From Endocalyx cinctus (lineage: Eukaryota > Ascomycota > Sordariomycetes > Amphisphaeriales > Apiosporaceae), in assembly GCA_001600455.1 (NCBI GenBank), contig BCKC01000001.1, positions 1,018,441 to 1,082,440 on the forward strand: DNA of 64,000 bases. The letters are read 5' to 3'. Below the pieces are notes generated by a model that saw only the letters and a program-made list of their open reading frames with translations, searched no databases and was not told the DNA's origin. Positions 46,980 to 57,926 of this stretch are shown here, piece after piece. The translations under genes were made by a program, and so were the position numbers. How positions within the stretch are numbered: position 1 is the first letter of the stretch; each line of letters starts with the position of its first letter.

Positions 46980-48050
46980 CGACTTCCAGAAGTCTCACAG
47001 AACAATGGACAGCTATAATAGTAAAGTATTCCGTAACTCCGTGACAATTAAGTTCCGAGTGGGCGCACATCAAATTGGAAGTTCCACACCAACATCACCA
47101 CCAAAATGCTTAGTTCTGAATAAGCCAGCCAACGTCCCGCAACCCCTGAGACCCGCTCCTGGAGCCAGATTCAGATCGGCATCGGCGTTAAACTCAAATT
47201 TAGAAAATGCATGATCGATATGATATTTAAATTCATTTTTACTTTTCTTGTCCATTCCTTTTTTTCGTAGCCGCTTTATTAATTCGAATTCCTCGACCGA
47301 CTCGTCGCTCTAAACTCCCACTTCATCCTTAACCGCCCGACTCGTCTCGCTACGCAGATGTTCCGGGATTTTGAAACCGAGCGACACGAAGCCGAGCGAG
47401 CACGTGGTTCACGATCAACGTCGTCACCTTGGGAACCCGATACCCCGGGGTTTGCGTATCGGCGAAAACTTTCTCTCGGCAGCAAAGGGATCGTGCGCAT
47501 GTACCGCATCGACTCCTCGGGAAACACGTCTAGGTAAGGCACCGACGTGGCGATCATTTCCTCGGCGGTCGGTCGACGGCTTTGCGCCTTCGCCGATGGG
47601 GATGTGGCCCAAAAATGCCGTCGCCAACGGTCTTGAGAAGACGGCGTGTCGCTTATCGTTTTGGTTGTACACACTAGCGTGCTCGCCTAGTATGTAGAGG
47701 AAGAGCTCGTCCCGGTGATGACCCGGACGGAATTCTGGTGCGCGTTTCTCTCTCTGCATTAACGATACCTAGCGCCAGATCATCCGTACCGTCACGCTTT
47801 GGCGCAGGTCGTGATGGTGAGGATTATGATGATTAGTTTCCGTCGCATCTATTATCTCTACTTCCGAAGGACCCCCTGCCGCTCCATGACGTCGGAAATA
47901 TTGTCGCGGACCATCACATCTATGTTGGCGAAAGGGTTTTCCTAGTTTAGTAAATTTCCTAAGGAGCCATATGTGAGGATACTGAAAAAGCGTCAAGAAC
48001 TCGATCCTCATCGTGCCTTTGATAGCCATGGCGGATACGAGGTTAGGCTT
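46980..48050 (-). pseudogene. Decayed cytochrome P450 (fungal E-class)
   Basis: Pieces of one P450 can be read on the minus strand in order but in changing frames. An N-terminal-side fragment with VRDNISDVMERQG lies near 47880-47950. An I-helix-side fragment, RDELFLYILGEHAS, is near 47665-47720. The K helix appears as VPYLDVFPEESMRYMRTIPL (about 47480-47560, with ExxR kept). Next come a meander segment (PGYRVPKVTTLIVNHVLAR), SETSRAVKDEVGV, a haem-loop remnant EFNADADLNLAPGAGLRGCG (about 47130-47195, with FGxGxRxCxG degraded to APGAGLRGCG), and the following helix as LAYSELSILVVMLVWNFQFD (about 47055-47116). At least four frame changes and several stops are needed, so no functional protein is possible. 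The order of segments is correct, so this is a whole gene that decayed in place. Former substrate unknown. Confidence 0.82.
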
Positions 48051-48306
48051 ATCTAGAGATCAACAATACGAAGGCCAGAATACTCTGCACGCGACACTAA
48101 AAATCAGTGAAAATTATCTTGCCTAACTACTTTGTCTACTAGTGGCTTGAAAACTCGGTAGGAGTTTGGTATCTTGGTGTATGTAGTGAAAGGTGTGACA
48201 ACTTCTTGGTAAAGTAAAACACCGAAGTGCAAGTATTGGATAAGTGAATTGTTAGAGCGGCTTTCTCCAGATATTCTAGCGACATTTCTAAAAAAGACCT
48301 CTAAAG

Positions 48307-48745
48307 TCATAATTTAGACCTTTCCATAATTAACAACAAATCTCCACTTGCCAGAACTTCATCAGCCTCATTCTTGACAACAGTATCCACATAGACCTTC
48401 CGCCCCTCTATCTTGACGATCCCCGCCTCGAGCAACGAGACGCTTAGGGAAGGCTAGGGCTCCAAAAGCGTCGTGTTCAGGTACCGCGTGACGAAAGTGA
48501 CGTCGGCAAAAGACACCCTTTTTCCGATTCACGGCGGGGGCAAAACCGGCGATTCCGTCCAGCAACGTGACCACGACGCCTCCCTGGACAACGCCTAGAA
48601 ACCCCTCGACGCCTTTCAACTCGTCTAATGACTTTTCCTGGTTCGTTTTGTCCTTCTTCTTTCCGGTAAAAGGCAGCGAGAACGGGAAACGTGTTGGACG
48701 TATTTAGCTTCGCGAACCACACCTCGTCTTCGCCGGACGCTTGGG
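48307..48745 (-). pseudogene. Decayed hotdog-fold thioesterase (4HBT-like)
   Basis: On the minus strand, one frame reads ELKGVEGFLGVVQGGVVVTL then LDGIAGFAPAVNRKKG. This corresponds to the GxxHGGxxxTLLD core of the PaaI/4HBT-type thioesterases, with the usual His replaced by Gln. A one-base shift then leads into SFADVTFVTRYLNTTLLEP, an in-frame TAG, and AGIVKIEGRKVYVDTVVKNE followed by ADEVLASGDLLLI. These match the strand order of the fold (YLNTTYLxP, VVKxEGRKVxVxxxVxxExGxVLAxG). The frameshift and stop codon make it a pseudogene. The N-terminal part upstream (about 48620-48745) is recognisable only as FPFSLPFTGKKK in yet another frame. It lies about 260 bp upstream of the P450 remnant on the same strand, so the two probably belonged to one former gene neighbourhood. 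Confidence 0.78.
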
Positions 48746-50397
48746 TAATACGTCTGGGTGAGGATCCAGATTACCTCTAGGAGCAGGGCTAGATTATATA
48801 CTGAGAGTTTTTTTTTGAAGTACTTGAGAGCATACAATCAAGAAGAAACCTTTTCCCCCTTCTTGGTACTGCTCATCAACCCGGCTCTAGGTGTGCTCTA
48901 TGGACAGAAATTACACACACACACACATATGTGTGTGTATCCATATATATAGAATATCTCGTTACACAAAATTGCTGCCTCGTGGCTATACTTTATTGTT
49001 ACGTACGTTTGAAGCTCAAGAATGTGGTATTTTCCTCTACGACTTAGCACAAGGTTGACCTACATGGAATAGGCCATCACGAAAATATGATGAAATACTA
49101 CTTTAGAATATATATATAGTCGAGTACGTGGAAGCTTTAGGAAATACCGAAGACGAAGACCAAAGTGATAAAAAAAAGGACCCTCCCATTCTGAACTTCT
49201 TACCACAGCCTGCATCCGCTAGTCGACTTAATATGTAACATGTATAACATGAGAAGGATGCGAGTGTAAGATTGTCATTACGTGCATTCTGAAAATGCAG
49301 AAAAAAAAAATTTTTTTTTCTAAAATAAAGGCCAGGCTACCGATCTAGACGAGATCTGCTTGAACGTCCACTACAACATCCTTCTATCTATCTGTCCATG
49401 CAAATGTCCCGAGCTTATACCCGCATCTGTACGCCGAGACGTTAAGCGGTACTATTACATACCTCCAAACCTCTGGGCCTTTGAAAGGAGGGGTATTAAC
49501 GGATAGACGGAGTACTGCTTAGCCTACATGGCCATTACTTACCTTTGGATATTTACTTAAGTACTTACTTACTAAAGTACTTATTGAACTTAGGGGTATT
49601 TTGAGAGTTCGTTATAGAAGTTCTAAGGCCAGCCACATGGCTTTCAGAGATCTTAGCTTATTGGTATTTGATAGAAATATCTTTAACGTTATCACCGTTC
49701 AAACATACTCGCCCTAATACCTGCAGGAAATGGTACGCGGACTTCTAAATGTATTCGGGTCGTAGTTCGAGGGGAAATCCAGGCTAACTAATGTATTTAC
49801 AGTACTCCGTACAGTAGTACCTTATGTAGTGAATAAGGCGGGCAGGTGGGCAAGCGGGCTGGCGGGGTGAAATTCAATAGGCAGCCGTTGGTTGGGGGAT
49901 CTTTTATTCCCCTATAGAACCCATTAGAAACACTGCTTAGTTGTTTCCATAGTGGACTTCAAATATTATCTAATGACCTGTAAATTTCCAAGGAACCCCT
50001 TAATTGAATTGCATACGTGGTTCTCTGCATACGTACGGAGTACTTAAATACCTATTCCAATTAAGAAAGGTTAACTCGCTGTAGACAAGTGTTGTTAGAA
50101 GAGATCTTCGTCTGCTGCGCCTATCTTTTTTTTTTTTTTCTTGACATATCGCAACCATCGTCATTTGTTTATTTTCAACCAATTCTCTCGATTTAATCTC
50201 TTGTTAACAAATAAATAAAATCAATAATAATATGTAGTCGTTAAAAAGGTTGCCTTGCGAAACCTTCGAGCCTACTTACATATATACATCATCGGCCCAG
50301 GTAACAGCAGTAAGAATCGGTAGTACAGCAGCTGACTCGATACGCTTCTCACCTGCGCAAAGTGACAACGCATCACTGATCTGAGCTGGTCTAACTA
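48746..50397. other. Intergenic, no gene seen
   Basis: Contains a 20 bp perfect palindrome of alternating ACAC/GTGT at 48919-48938, an A10T9 junction at about 49300-49319, and three copies of the CGGAGTAC motif (49507, 49802 reverse, 50033). No coding stretch is supported. Confidence 0.5.
48919..48938. repeat. Perfect 20 bp AC/GT palindrome
   Basis: The arms ACACACACAT and ATGTGTGTGT meet at a CATATG centre. It is a microsatellite that happens to be inverted, able to form a small hairpin. No function is implied. Confidence 0.8.
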
Positions 50398-51902
50398 ATG
50401 TCGACTCTGGCCCCCATTGACGCAACGACCCGTACTGCCGTATCCACCTATCTACTTGCCTAGTACTGTAGTATCCATCGATCTATCCACCTCAGAAATT
50501 CTCCAGCTAAAAAAAAAAACGACCAATCTTGGGGACACCCCGTTTCCCTGTTGGCAGTAGTTTTAGGTTTTTATTATTCACTTATCACATCACTTTGGTG
50601 AATACCGCACCTACTGCATAACATCATCCCACATTAAAATCTATCCTGTCACGCTGGGTGTCCTGTTATTTACAGGACCACCCAACCTTCGCCAAGGTGG
50701 CTTCAAGTCAAACAATTTTGGCATCTTCTGGTGCCTTCCAGAATATTACCGCATTACTACCCCCGTCTTTACAGACCTATCTCGACATCACCCTCGGTCA
50801 CCTATCCGAAGCATTCGCCGGACCAAACGAATACCTAAGCTCTCAAGGAGCCTCACCTACTATCGTATATTCAACTTTAGCTGGCGCCGCTGCTCTTACC
50901 CTACCCTTTCTCATGTCCCGCTACGGCTGGCCCTCCAGCTCCGAGGGCATCTCCCCGTTCGCCTCGCATCCTAATAGCCAGGTCACCGACAATGACTTCA
51001 GTTATATCACGTCGGAAGATCTCGAGCATCAACTTCAGACCCCCAGTCGAGCCTACAACCCGCGGGAAAGACAACCATTTCACGGCCACCAGAGTGACGA
51101 CAATGACATCATATTGATTAAGAACGACGGGGTTACGTATCCCGTGCACTTTCCTGCCTACTCGATTGGCGACGGCAAGCTTTATGTCAAAGATGTACAA
51201 GATCGCGCGGGCTTGGTCATGAGACTAAGCGAACGTCGAAGCCGTAAGATCCGACTGTATTACAAAGGCCGACAACTAAAAGAGCGGGAAATTCCGATCC
51301 GCGACTACGGAGTCAAGAACAACAGCGAATTATTAGCTGTGATACCGGAAGGCAGAGTATCGGACGAAGAAGATGATACTAGCGGTACCACCGAGGAGGT
51401 CATCGTATCGGATCCCGTCGACGAGCAGAGGAGGAAAAAGAGCAGCAAGAATAAAAACAAAAACCGCAAGAAGAAGAGCAGCAGAGATTCTGTTGCTCAC
51501 GACAGCTCTGCAAACCTCGAAGTTCCCGGCCAGGCAAGAGAGGAAAGTCGAAGAACGTCGCCCGACGCTTCTAGGCACCCCTCTAGAGTACCCTCGCCGG
51601 CGGTGGCTTCTTCAGGACCCATTGAGAAGTTAGAAGCTATTCGAAATCACTTCGATTCTCAACTCTTGCCCTTGTGCCGCGACTTTTCCGACAAGCCGCC
51701 GAAGGACCCTAAGAAGTGCGAAGAAGAGCACCGTAAGATCAGCGAGACCATCATGCAACATGTCATACTCAAATTAGACGAAGTCGAAACTGGAGGGGAT
51801 CCGGATGTCAGACAAAGAAGAAAGGATTTAGTCAACTACGTGCAAGACATCCTAAAACAGATCGATGACCATCTACCGGCCGGCGTCAAGGCGAACCGAT
51901 AA
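50398..51902 (+). CDS. UBL-BAG domain membrane co-chaperone (Snl1/Bag-like)
   Basis: The main exon is clear from 50676 to 51902. It encodes, in order, a hydrophobic helix (TIVYSTLAGAAALTLPFLMS, about residue 82-101 of the model), a ubiquitin-like domain (about 175-230, KIRLYYKGRQLKEREIPIRDYGV), a long Lys/Ser-rich linker, and a C-terminal BAG helix bundle (PIEKLEAIRNHFDSQLLPLC to VNYVQDILKQIDDHLPAGVK). BAG proteins bind the Hsp70 ATPase domain and act as nucleotide-exchange factors; the membrane helix suggests anchoring at the ER or nuclear envelope, as for yeast Snl1. The frame has no ATG before the helix. A TTTACAG acceptor ends at 50675, and the only upstream ATG in reach (50398) gives a 14-codon first exon with a weak GTATCC donor in the right phase (intron 50440-50675). 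This first exon is tentative; the model has 422 residues. Confidence 0.8.
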
Positions 51903-53007
51903 CCTCGTTTTTTTAAGGAGCTGGTTTCATACAATATTAAAAACATTTTTCAAAGTTACTCCTGTTCATGACGGTATTCTACTACGGATGAGTGGATAGG
52001 TTTTGGGAAGGCGATTGTGAGCTTCTTTGTCTGTGCATAGAGTCTGGAGAGAGGATTTATGATACGACCAAGTTATGATACGAGAATTAGTTTCAGCGTG
52101 CTGGTAGATCGAAAAGTCGCCAATGGTAATCTGATCCAAATCCCTCTTTACCCTAGCCTATATACTACCAACGTCTCATTATATTATATGAAGTAGTCCC
52201 GAACATATGATCTTCAACAACATTGAAATGTTTCACAAGAGACTGCTGATATAAGAAAAGAGAGGGAAAAAAGGAATTGAGGAAATACACGTGTATAAGT
52301 CGATTGTTTGTTTTACTTGATACATTCTCAATATCGTATTTTATATATAATTTATTGATTACTTATTGGCACGATACAATATATATGAATTTGAAGCTTA
52401 ATGTTTCATTTTCGGTGAACGAATGGGTAGGTATCCTCATCCCTCTTGTATTACCCCACCATGAATTCTTATTGAGTGAATGTATTGACCACATAGCCGG
52501 ATATGTATATATTTGCTTAGAAGAATGTTTAAGTAAGTAAATTAAAAGAAAATTGAGATTACATAGGTAATGCACTAAACAGTAATCGGTCAATGGATTA
52601 ATAAATTACCGATGGAATCTTTTGATTATTAAGAAAACTCTTTTTATCTTACACACTAACCTAGGTTTCCATAGCCCTAGTATTCTTAGGCGACAAACCC
52701 TCTCGCTTCTATGGAAAAGCCCCACTAACTCCTAATTAGGCTAGCCTTTTCTTTTCTTTAGTTCACAAGGGCTGATTGTGCGTTCCCCGATAATTTTCAC
52801 CCAGCACTCGTGGGATGAACAAATGCGACTGACCAACAACAATCACAACGAGTTTTACTAACCACAACGACCACAGCAGGGAGACATCTATATAGCTCTT
52901 GAGACGCAGTTTTCTTTGCGCGTAAAAGAGCTTTCGATTCTCTCCTCTTTTATTTAATTCTTTCCTGTCAATCAAGTAGTTAGAGCCCGTCCTGACAATC
53001 CGGAAAG
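51903..53007. other. Intergenic; promoter of the ribosomal protein gene at its 3' end
   Basis: No gene in the first 700 bp. From about 52660 on, the DNA changes character: ACCTAGG, TAGCCCTAG and GGCGACAAACCCT at about 52664-52701, then CAACAA/CACAACGA steps at 52838-52870, and a pyrimidine-rich leader (TCTCCTCTTTTATTTAATTC) at about 52941-52960. This looks like a strong promoter for the uL13 gene. The CGACAA element resembles motifs reported in ribosomal protein promoters of filamentous ascomycetes; I am recalling that rather than testing it. Confidence 0.5.
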
Positions 53008-54178
53008 ATGTCGTCCTTCGAGCCTGTCGTAAGTACTATTCCAATATAGCCTCTTTTTGATTTTATATATTCCCGCTACTATTATCTACATACTTCCATT
53101 CAGCAAGATTGATTGAGAACGTGTGGTTGAATTGATTCATTGGATATTTCAATTATTGTGGCTTCTACTAGTCGAGTTGAAAATACCAAGAAAAAAAGAC
53201 AAAATACTAATATAGAGTTTTTCTTTATAGGTCGTCATTGATGGCAAGGGCCATCTCCTTGGTCGACTCGCCAGTATCGTCGCAAAGCAGCTTCTCAACG
53301 GTCAGAAGATTGTTATCGTCCGTTGTGAGGATCTCAACATCTCCGGCGAGTTCTTCCGTGCCAAGCGTACGTCACCCTCATAATCTATATTTGTTCCCCG
53401 TCTTGCCTGGAAATTTCTTTTGTGATGGTCGGATTAGAAAGGATTTTTATCTTTCAGGAGCTTGGAATGATTACTCGGTGGAAAAGAAAAAGATACTTCG
53501 GAAAAATGAGACTGACATATGGAATAGTTCGATACCACGCCTATCTCCGCAAGCGAACTCGATACAACCCAACCCGAGGTGGTACGTGAAATATCCCGAT
53601 CTACGATTTCGATTTCCAAAATCAGCTGCTGTTGGATTATAAAAAATTAGTTCCTAACAATGTCCCATAGGTCCCTTCCACTTCCGTGCCCCGTCCAAGA
53701 TCTTCTACAAGGCTGTCCGCGGCATGATCCCTCACAAGACCGCCCGCGGTGCCGCCGCGATGGAGCGCTTGAAGGTCTTCGAGGGTGTTCCCCCTCCCTA
53801 CGACAAGCAGAAGAAGATGGTCGTTCCCCAGGCCCTCCGTGTCCTGCGTTTACAGCCCGGCCGAAAATACTGCACCGTTGGTAGACTAAGCCACGAAGTT
53901 GGATGGAAGTACCAGGATGTCGTTGAGCGGTATGTCTTTTTTCTATACACCTGATTTTAAGTTTCGGATTCGGTCTTTGCACATTCATAGACTGGCCTCG
54001 AATGAAAAAAGGTTTAGTTGCTAATATATGCCGTTACAGATTGGAGGAGCGACGCAAGGCGAAGGGTGCCGCTTACTACGAGCGTGTGAAGTTGGAGAAG
54101 AGACAATTGGCTGAGGCCAAGAAGAGCGCCACCGTCGACAGCAAGACGACTAAGGCCCTCGAAGCTTTCGGTTACTAA
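53008..54178 (+). CDS. rpl16: 60S ribosomal protein uL13 (Rpl16), five exons
   Basis: Spliced model: exons 53008-53028, 53231-53366, 53528-53581, 53671-53929 and 54040-54178; introns of 202, 161, 89 and 110 bp; 202 residues, matching the eukaryotic uL13 length. It is a structural protein of the large ribosomal subunit. The protein starts [20 protein letters not shown]. It continues through [40 protein letters not shown] (exon 3 plus the start of exon 4), [40 protein letters not shown] and [20 protein letters not shown], to ALEAFGY. Exon 3 is only 54 nt and is easily missed; without it the conserved loop is lost. Donors are GTAAGT, GTACGT, GTACGT and GTATGT. The first intron directly follows the seventh codon, as often in fungal ribosomal protein genes. 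Confidence 0.96.
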
Positions 54179-56601
54179 TTGTTCTTTCCGTCTATCTGCA
54201 TTTTTCCAACACGAGAAAAAAAAATCCATCCATCATAACTAGATCTGGCGCTGGGTTAGGGGGTCCTCATATTTTGCACTTGTTGTTCCGCACCATTTCG
54301 AGGGAAGGCAAGGAAGTCATTGGGTTGTGGTATCATGCCACCGGCTCCGGTCCTAAGCTCTGTCTATTGTTGCTAGGCACCGAATAAAAATGAAACAAAA
54401 CGAAGACCAAATACGACGAATTGAATGACACGTTAATAGTGATCAAGGTTGCGGGATATCGCGACATCGCTGTGAAGATATGTTTTATATAATACGACAA
54501 AACCCAAAAATTTATCAAGTAAAAGCATACATACTCGCATTAAGCATTGAAGAAGCATATGACATGAAAGCTCGGTTTCAAGTGGCTGAGAAATCTCAGA
54601 TGCATGCTAATCTTGTGGTCCCAGAAAGTGCTCCTGTTTTTACGTGAACGAAAATATCTGATATTTTTTTTTTCTCTTACTCAGTGCAGCCATGTTAGCG
54701 GCATTGGCCTTTATAATTTATATTGGTGTTCGTGCCTAGCTTCACATCAATTTTGCTATTTAGTACTTAAGCATGCTGCAGGCGGATCACTCTAGGTTAA
54801 CATTATTTTATACATTCTCCAACACTTGCTTCTCAACACAATAAAACTTATCTAAGCCTTTATAAGAAATCAAACATCTCTCATGAGAGCCTAAGGACCC
54901 TACTTCACTCAACATTGCCATCAAGGTTATCGTTGGAATGATCTTGTACTTGGACTCCCTCCCTCCGTGGTTTGAGATTTTTCCTCTGGGAACTTAATAG
55001 ATTAAAAATCGACCCGGGGTAGCCGTGCTAGCCAGTTAATGTGATCTACTCACGGAGAACTGTAACTTGTGTGAGTTGTATATAATATATACGGTTTTGT
55101 CTTCGAGGTCATGAGGTTTAGATTAACTACTTCTTCTCTACTAAAAAGCCCTTCGATGGTGGCAAGACACGCTAATAAATTGATGTACTGCGGTGCCAAA
55201 AATACAATCACCATCTAATTAGCTATATGTTTCGGTTATAATTATAGTACCTATTCCCCTGGCACGTTCGTACTGCATTTGAAAAGTCAAGAACAATGCT
55301 CTACTTTATTACCTTCTCACTTGTTAATCTTGACTTGATGTGTAAATTAGTAGGTCTAGTTAGGAAAAGAAAATGGAGGAGTACAATTTCAAAAATCTTT
55401 CCCAATGCGTCCACAGCTTGCGAGCAGAGAATTTAACGGCGTTTTTAGATACACATCCAGTATATATTCATCTATCTAACCAACACGTCCAACGTGACAG
55501 GACAAGACAGTTAGTTAGCTCCGTCGTGACCACGCGTCTCTACCGTTCAATCTAACCTACGGCAAGAAGATATTCTCCTAACCTGACCTCATTGAGTGAT
55601 GTTTCACTATAAAGGTAAATGAAGCATTCGAACTTCTCAGTCCTGTACGGAGTATTGTGTATATAGATGTAGTGGAGAGTCTATTAGAATCCATGTAGCA
55701 CAGAAACTGGGGGGAACTTCACCGGGGCCGTTAATATTCGGAATTTATATCTAACCAATCATGAGAGAATACTAGTTCCAAATTGGGCTATCGTAACGAA
55801 AACGGTAATCTTAGTTAAAACGCTCAATGTTAGTCGAAAGCCATGAAAATCATAAGTGAATCTAAGGTAAGTTGAGTTCTTAGGATAGAAGAAAAAGCTA
55901 ATTAGATTTTACAAGAAGTTATCGGGTATCCGATGATAGTTAGTGATGTAGTGAGCTCTTACTGATTTTCATGATCATAAACAATTCGTCCTCTCGCATC
56001 AATTTCAGAAGACTTATCTTATTCAGATACAGAAGAAGAGAATAAAATAAGTATCACATTTAAAATAATCCCCACCTCCAGACTAAAACAAAAACCCCAA
56101 CCCTAGCAACTCGTAAATGAATGTTTCATGCGATCGTCTAGTATGCATTGATGGGAAATAAAACACTTTCTCACGAAACAGCTAACGAGAACTTCCAAGC
56201 ATTAAAAAAAATATGTAGGAAAAATTGTTATGCATAATCACTTGGACATTACTTGAGGACTTTTCTAGGTCCCTTTTCTAAGGCATAAGATACAGTTCAA
56301 TTAAATTCAGGAGTTTTCATGGACATCGGATCAGGGATCCACGACCCCTGATATTTTCAACCCACGGATGTACATATATATAGACCTGTCAGTCAATAGA
56401 AGCAATTGAGATCTAAAGTTTTTCTCTATATCATCTATCTTAATTATATATATATACCCCCAAATAATCTTGGAATCTTCCATCTACTGGTTCATATAAC
56501 ACTAACGACACCGTGTTAATCCATTCAATATCATCATCTCCTAGTACATCCAACAAACACACCTCAAAGAAGTCACATTTCTTTTCCAAAAACAAGTAAA
56601 A
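54179..56601. other. Intergenic, no gene seen
   Basis: About 2.4 kb, AT-rich, without supportable genes. One GTACGGAGTAT motif at 55645-55655. A TATATATATATA run at about 56445-56456 precedes the next gene by about 150 bp and may act as its TATA region. Confidence 0.5.
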
Positions 56602-57039
56602 ATGGCCAAGGACGAGAACAAGGCGGAGAAGCACTCGCGACACAAGTCCTCCGCGACGATCAACATGCTGATGAGCACGCGAAAGGAGGCCCAAGACCAG
56701 TACGCCAAGGCGCAGAGGGCCGAGGCGGCGTACAAGTCCAAGAAGAACGCGACGCAGGCGCGGGAGAACTTCGACGAGACCAAGTCGCACTTCAAGGAGG
56801 GCTTCTCCCACCTCGCCAAAGGGTTCCGGGGCCTGTTCGCCGCCATCATGGCGATCCCCCACCTGATCTCCGAGAAGAAGGAGCTCACGCGGAAGAAGCA
56901 GGCCCAGAGGAGGAGGCAGAGGGCCGAGGCGCAGAGGCAGAAGCTCGAGGAGAAGCTAGCTAAGGAGGAGGAATACCCCGAGGAGGAAGAGGAGGAGGAG
57001 GGTGGGAAGGGTAAGGGAAAGAAGAAGGATAAGAAATAA
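56602..57039 (+). CDS. Lysine-rich charged hypothetical protein, 145 aa
   Basis: Single exon starting with MAKDENKAEKHSRHKSSATI. Almost the whole chain is charged helix: Lys, Arg, Glu, Ala and Gln dominate. An early repetitive helix (RKEAQDQYAKAQRAEAAYKS) and a late one (RRRQRAEAQRQKLEEKLAKE) suggest coiled coils. A short amphipathic or hydrophobic insert (GFRGLFAAIMAIPHLISEKK) sits at about residues 78-97. The C-terminus is a poly-Glu stretch followed by a Lys/Gly tail (GGKGKGKKKDKK). No family is recognised. The codons are very GC-rich at third positions in an otherwise AT-rich setting. This supports selection on coding sequence or recent gain, but low complexity makes comparison hard. A membrane-peripheral, nucleolar or stress-type protein are all guesses. 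Confidence 0.65.
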   Translation: MAKDENKAEKHSRHKSSATINMLMSTRKEAQDQYAKAQRAEAAYKSKKNATQARENFDETKSHFKEGFSHLAKGFRGLFAAIMAIPHLISEKKELTRKKQAQRRRQRAEAQRQKLEEKLAKEEEYPEEEEEEEGGKGKGKKKDKK

Positions 57040-57926
57040 ATTAAAGAAGAAGAAAAGAAAAAGAGGAGTATTGATCGGGTTCGGTGAACGGATCCCCGTG
57101 AAGAGTCTTCTCTCTTTCTTTCTTTTTTTTTCCGTCCCTCTTTCTTTCTCTCTCCGGCGCGTTAATGGAGTAAGAGCGTTTATTTGAAGGAAAGGTGGGA
57201 GTTTGGGTGGTGGGAAAGACGCAACATGACGACATGAAAGACCCTGCTTTACTGGCGACCATTTACCACGACAGATGGCGGGTGCTTAAAAACATGACGC
57301 AGACATGATATCTCTCTTTATTATTATTTTTTCCTTGTGTTGATCTATATCATACGCGCTCGACGCGCTATTTCCTTTATTATACTTGTCCTTTGGTTAT
57401 GCGGAGTTAACTACATATAAAATATGATATTTTCTACCACGTAATTGATCTTATCTTTTACAGTTTATATCTTCAGGATCTCTCTTCTCGCTTTGATATT
57501 GGATACATGTTTTGTTGATAATATATAGCATTAACTCATAATGCTTCCATGAAGAAATGCCTTGAGATATCTACCTACATTTAGTATACATATTGTTATC
57601 AGGTAAGTGCGTAAATGCTATAAGAGGTACCTTCTCAGGTATAAGCATGTAATAATTAAGAAGGAAGAAAGGAGTGTATCATCTACTTAACAAATTTCTG
57701 GGAAGCTACCACCTAATAAAATTATGTATGTGAGATGGAAGATATCTACATAGGTGTACCTACCTCAAAATATTGATTGGGGCCAAATTCAATACGTAGC
57801 AAGTTGAAAATACCCAGCATTTCATTTCATAATCATCCATCTATCTTAATGACTTGGATCTTTTCAATAAACCGGTGTATCCATAATTTCAATAATATTC
57901 CTTTCCAAAAACCAAATCAAAACATC
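57040..57926. other. Intergenic, no gene seen
   Basis: Begins with an A/G-rich then pyrimidine-rich 3' region (TCTTTCTTTC near 57113-57150). The rest is AT-rich. A frame continues upstream of the next gene's chosen ATG to an ATG at 57849, but that extension has no coding character. Confidence 0.45.

Noticed and set aside
53238..53642. Continuous 134-codon frame over exons 2-3 of the ribosomal protein gene
   Set aside because: It is out of frame with uL13 and crosses a canonical intron; the spliced uL13 model explains the region fully.
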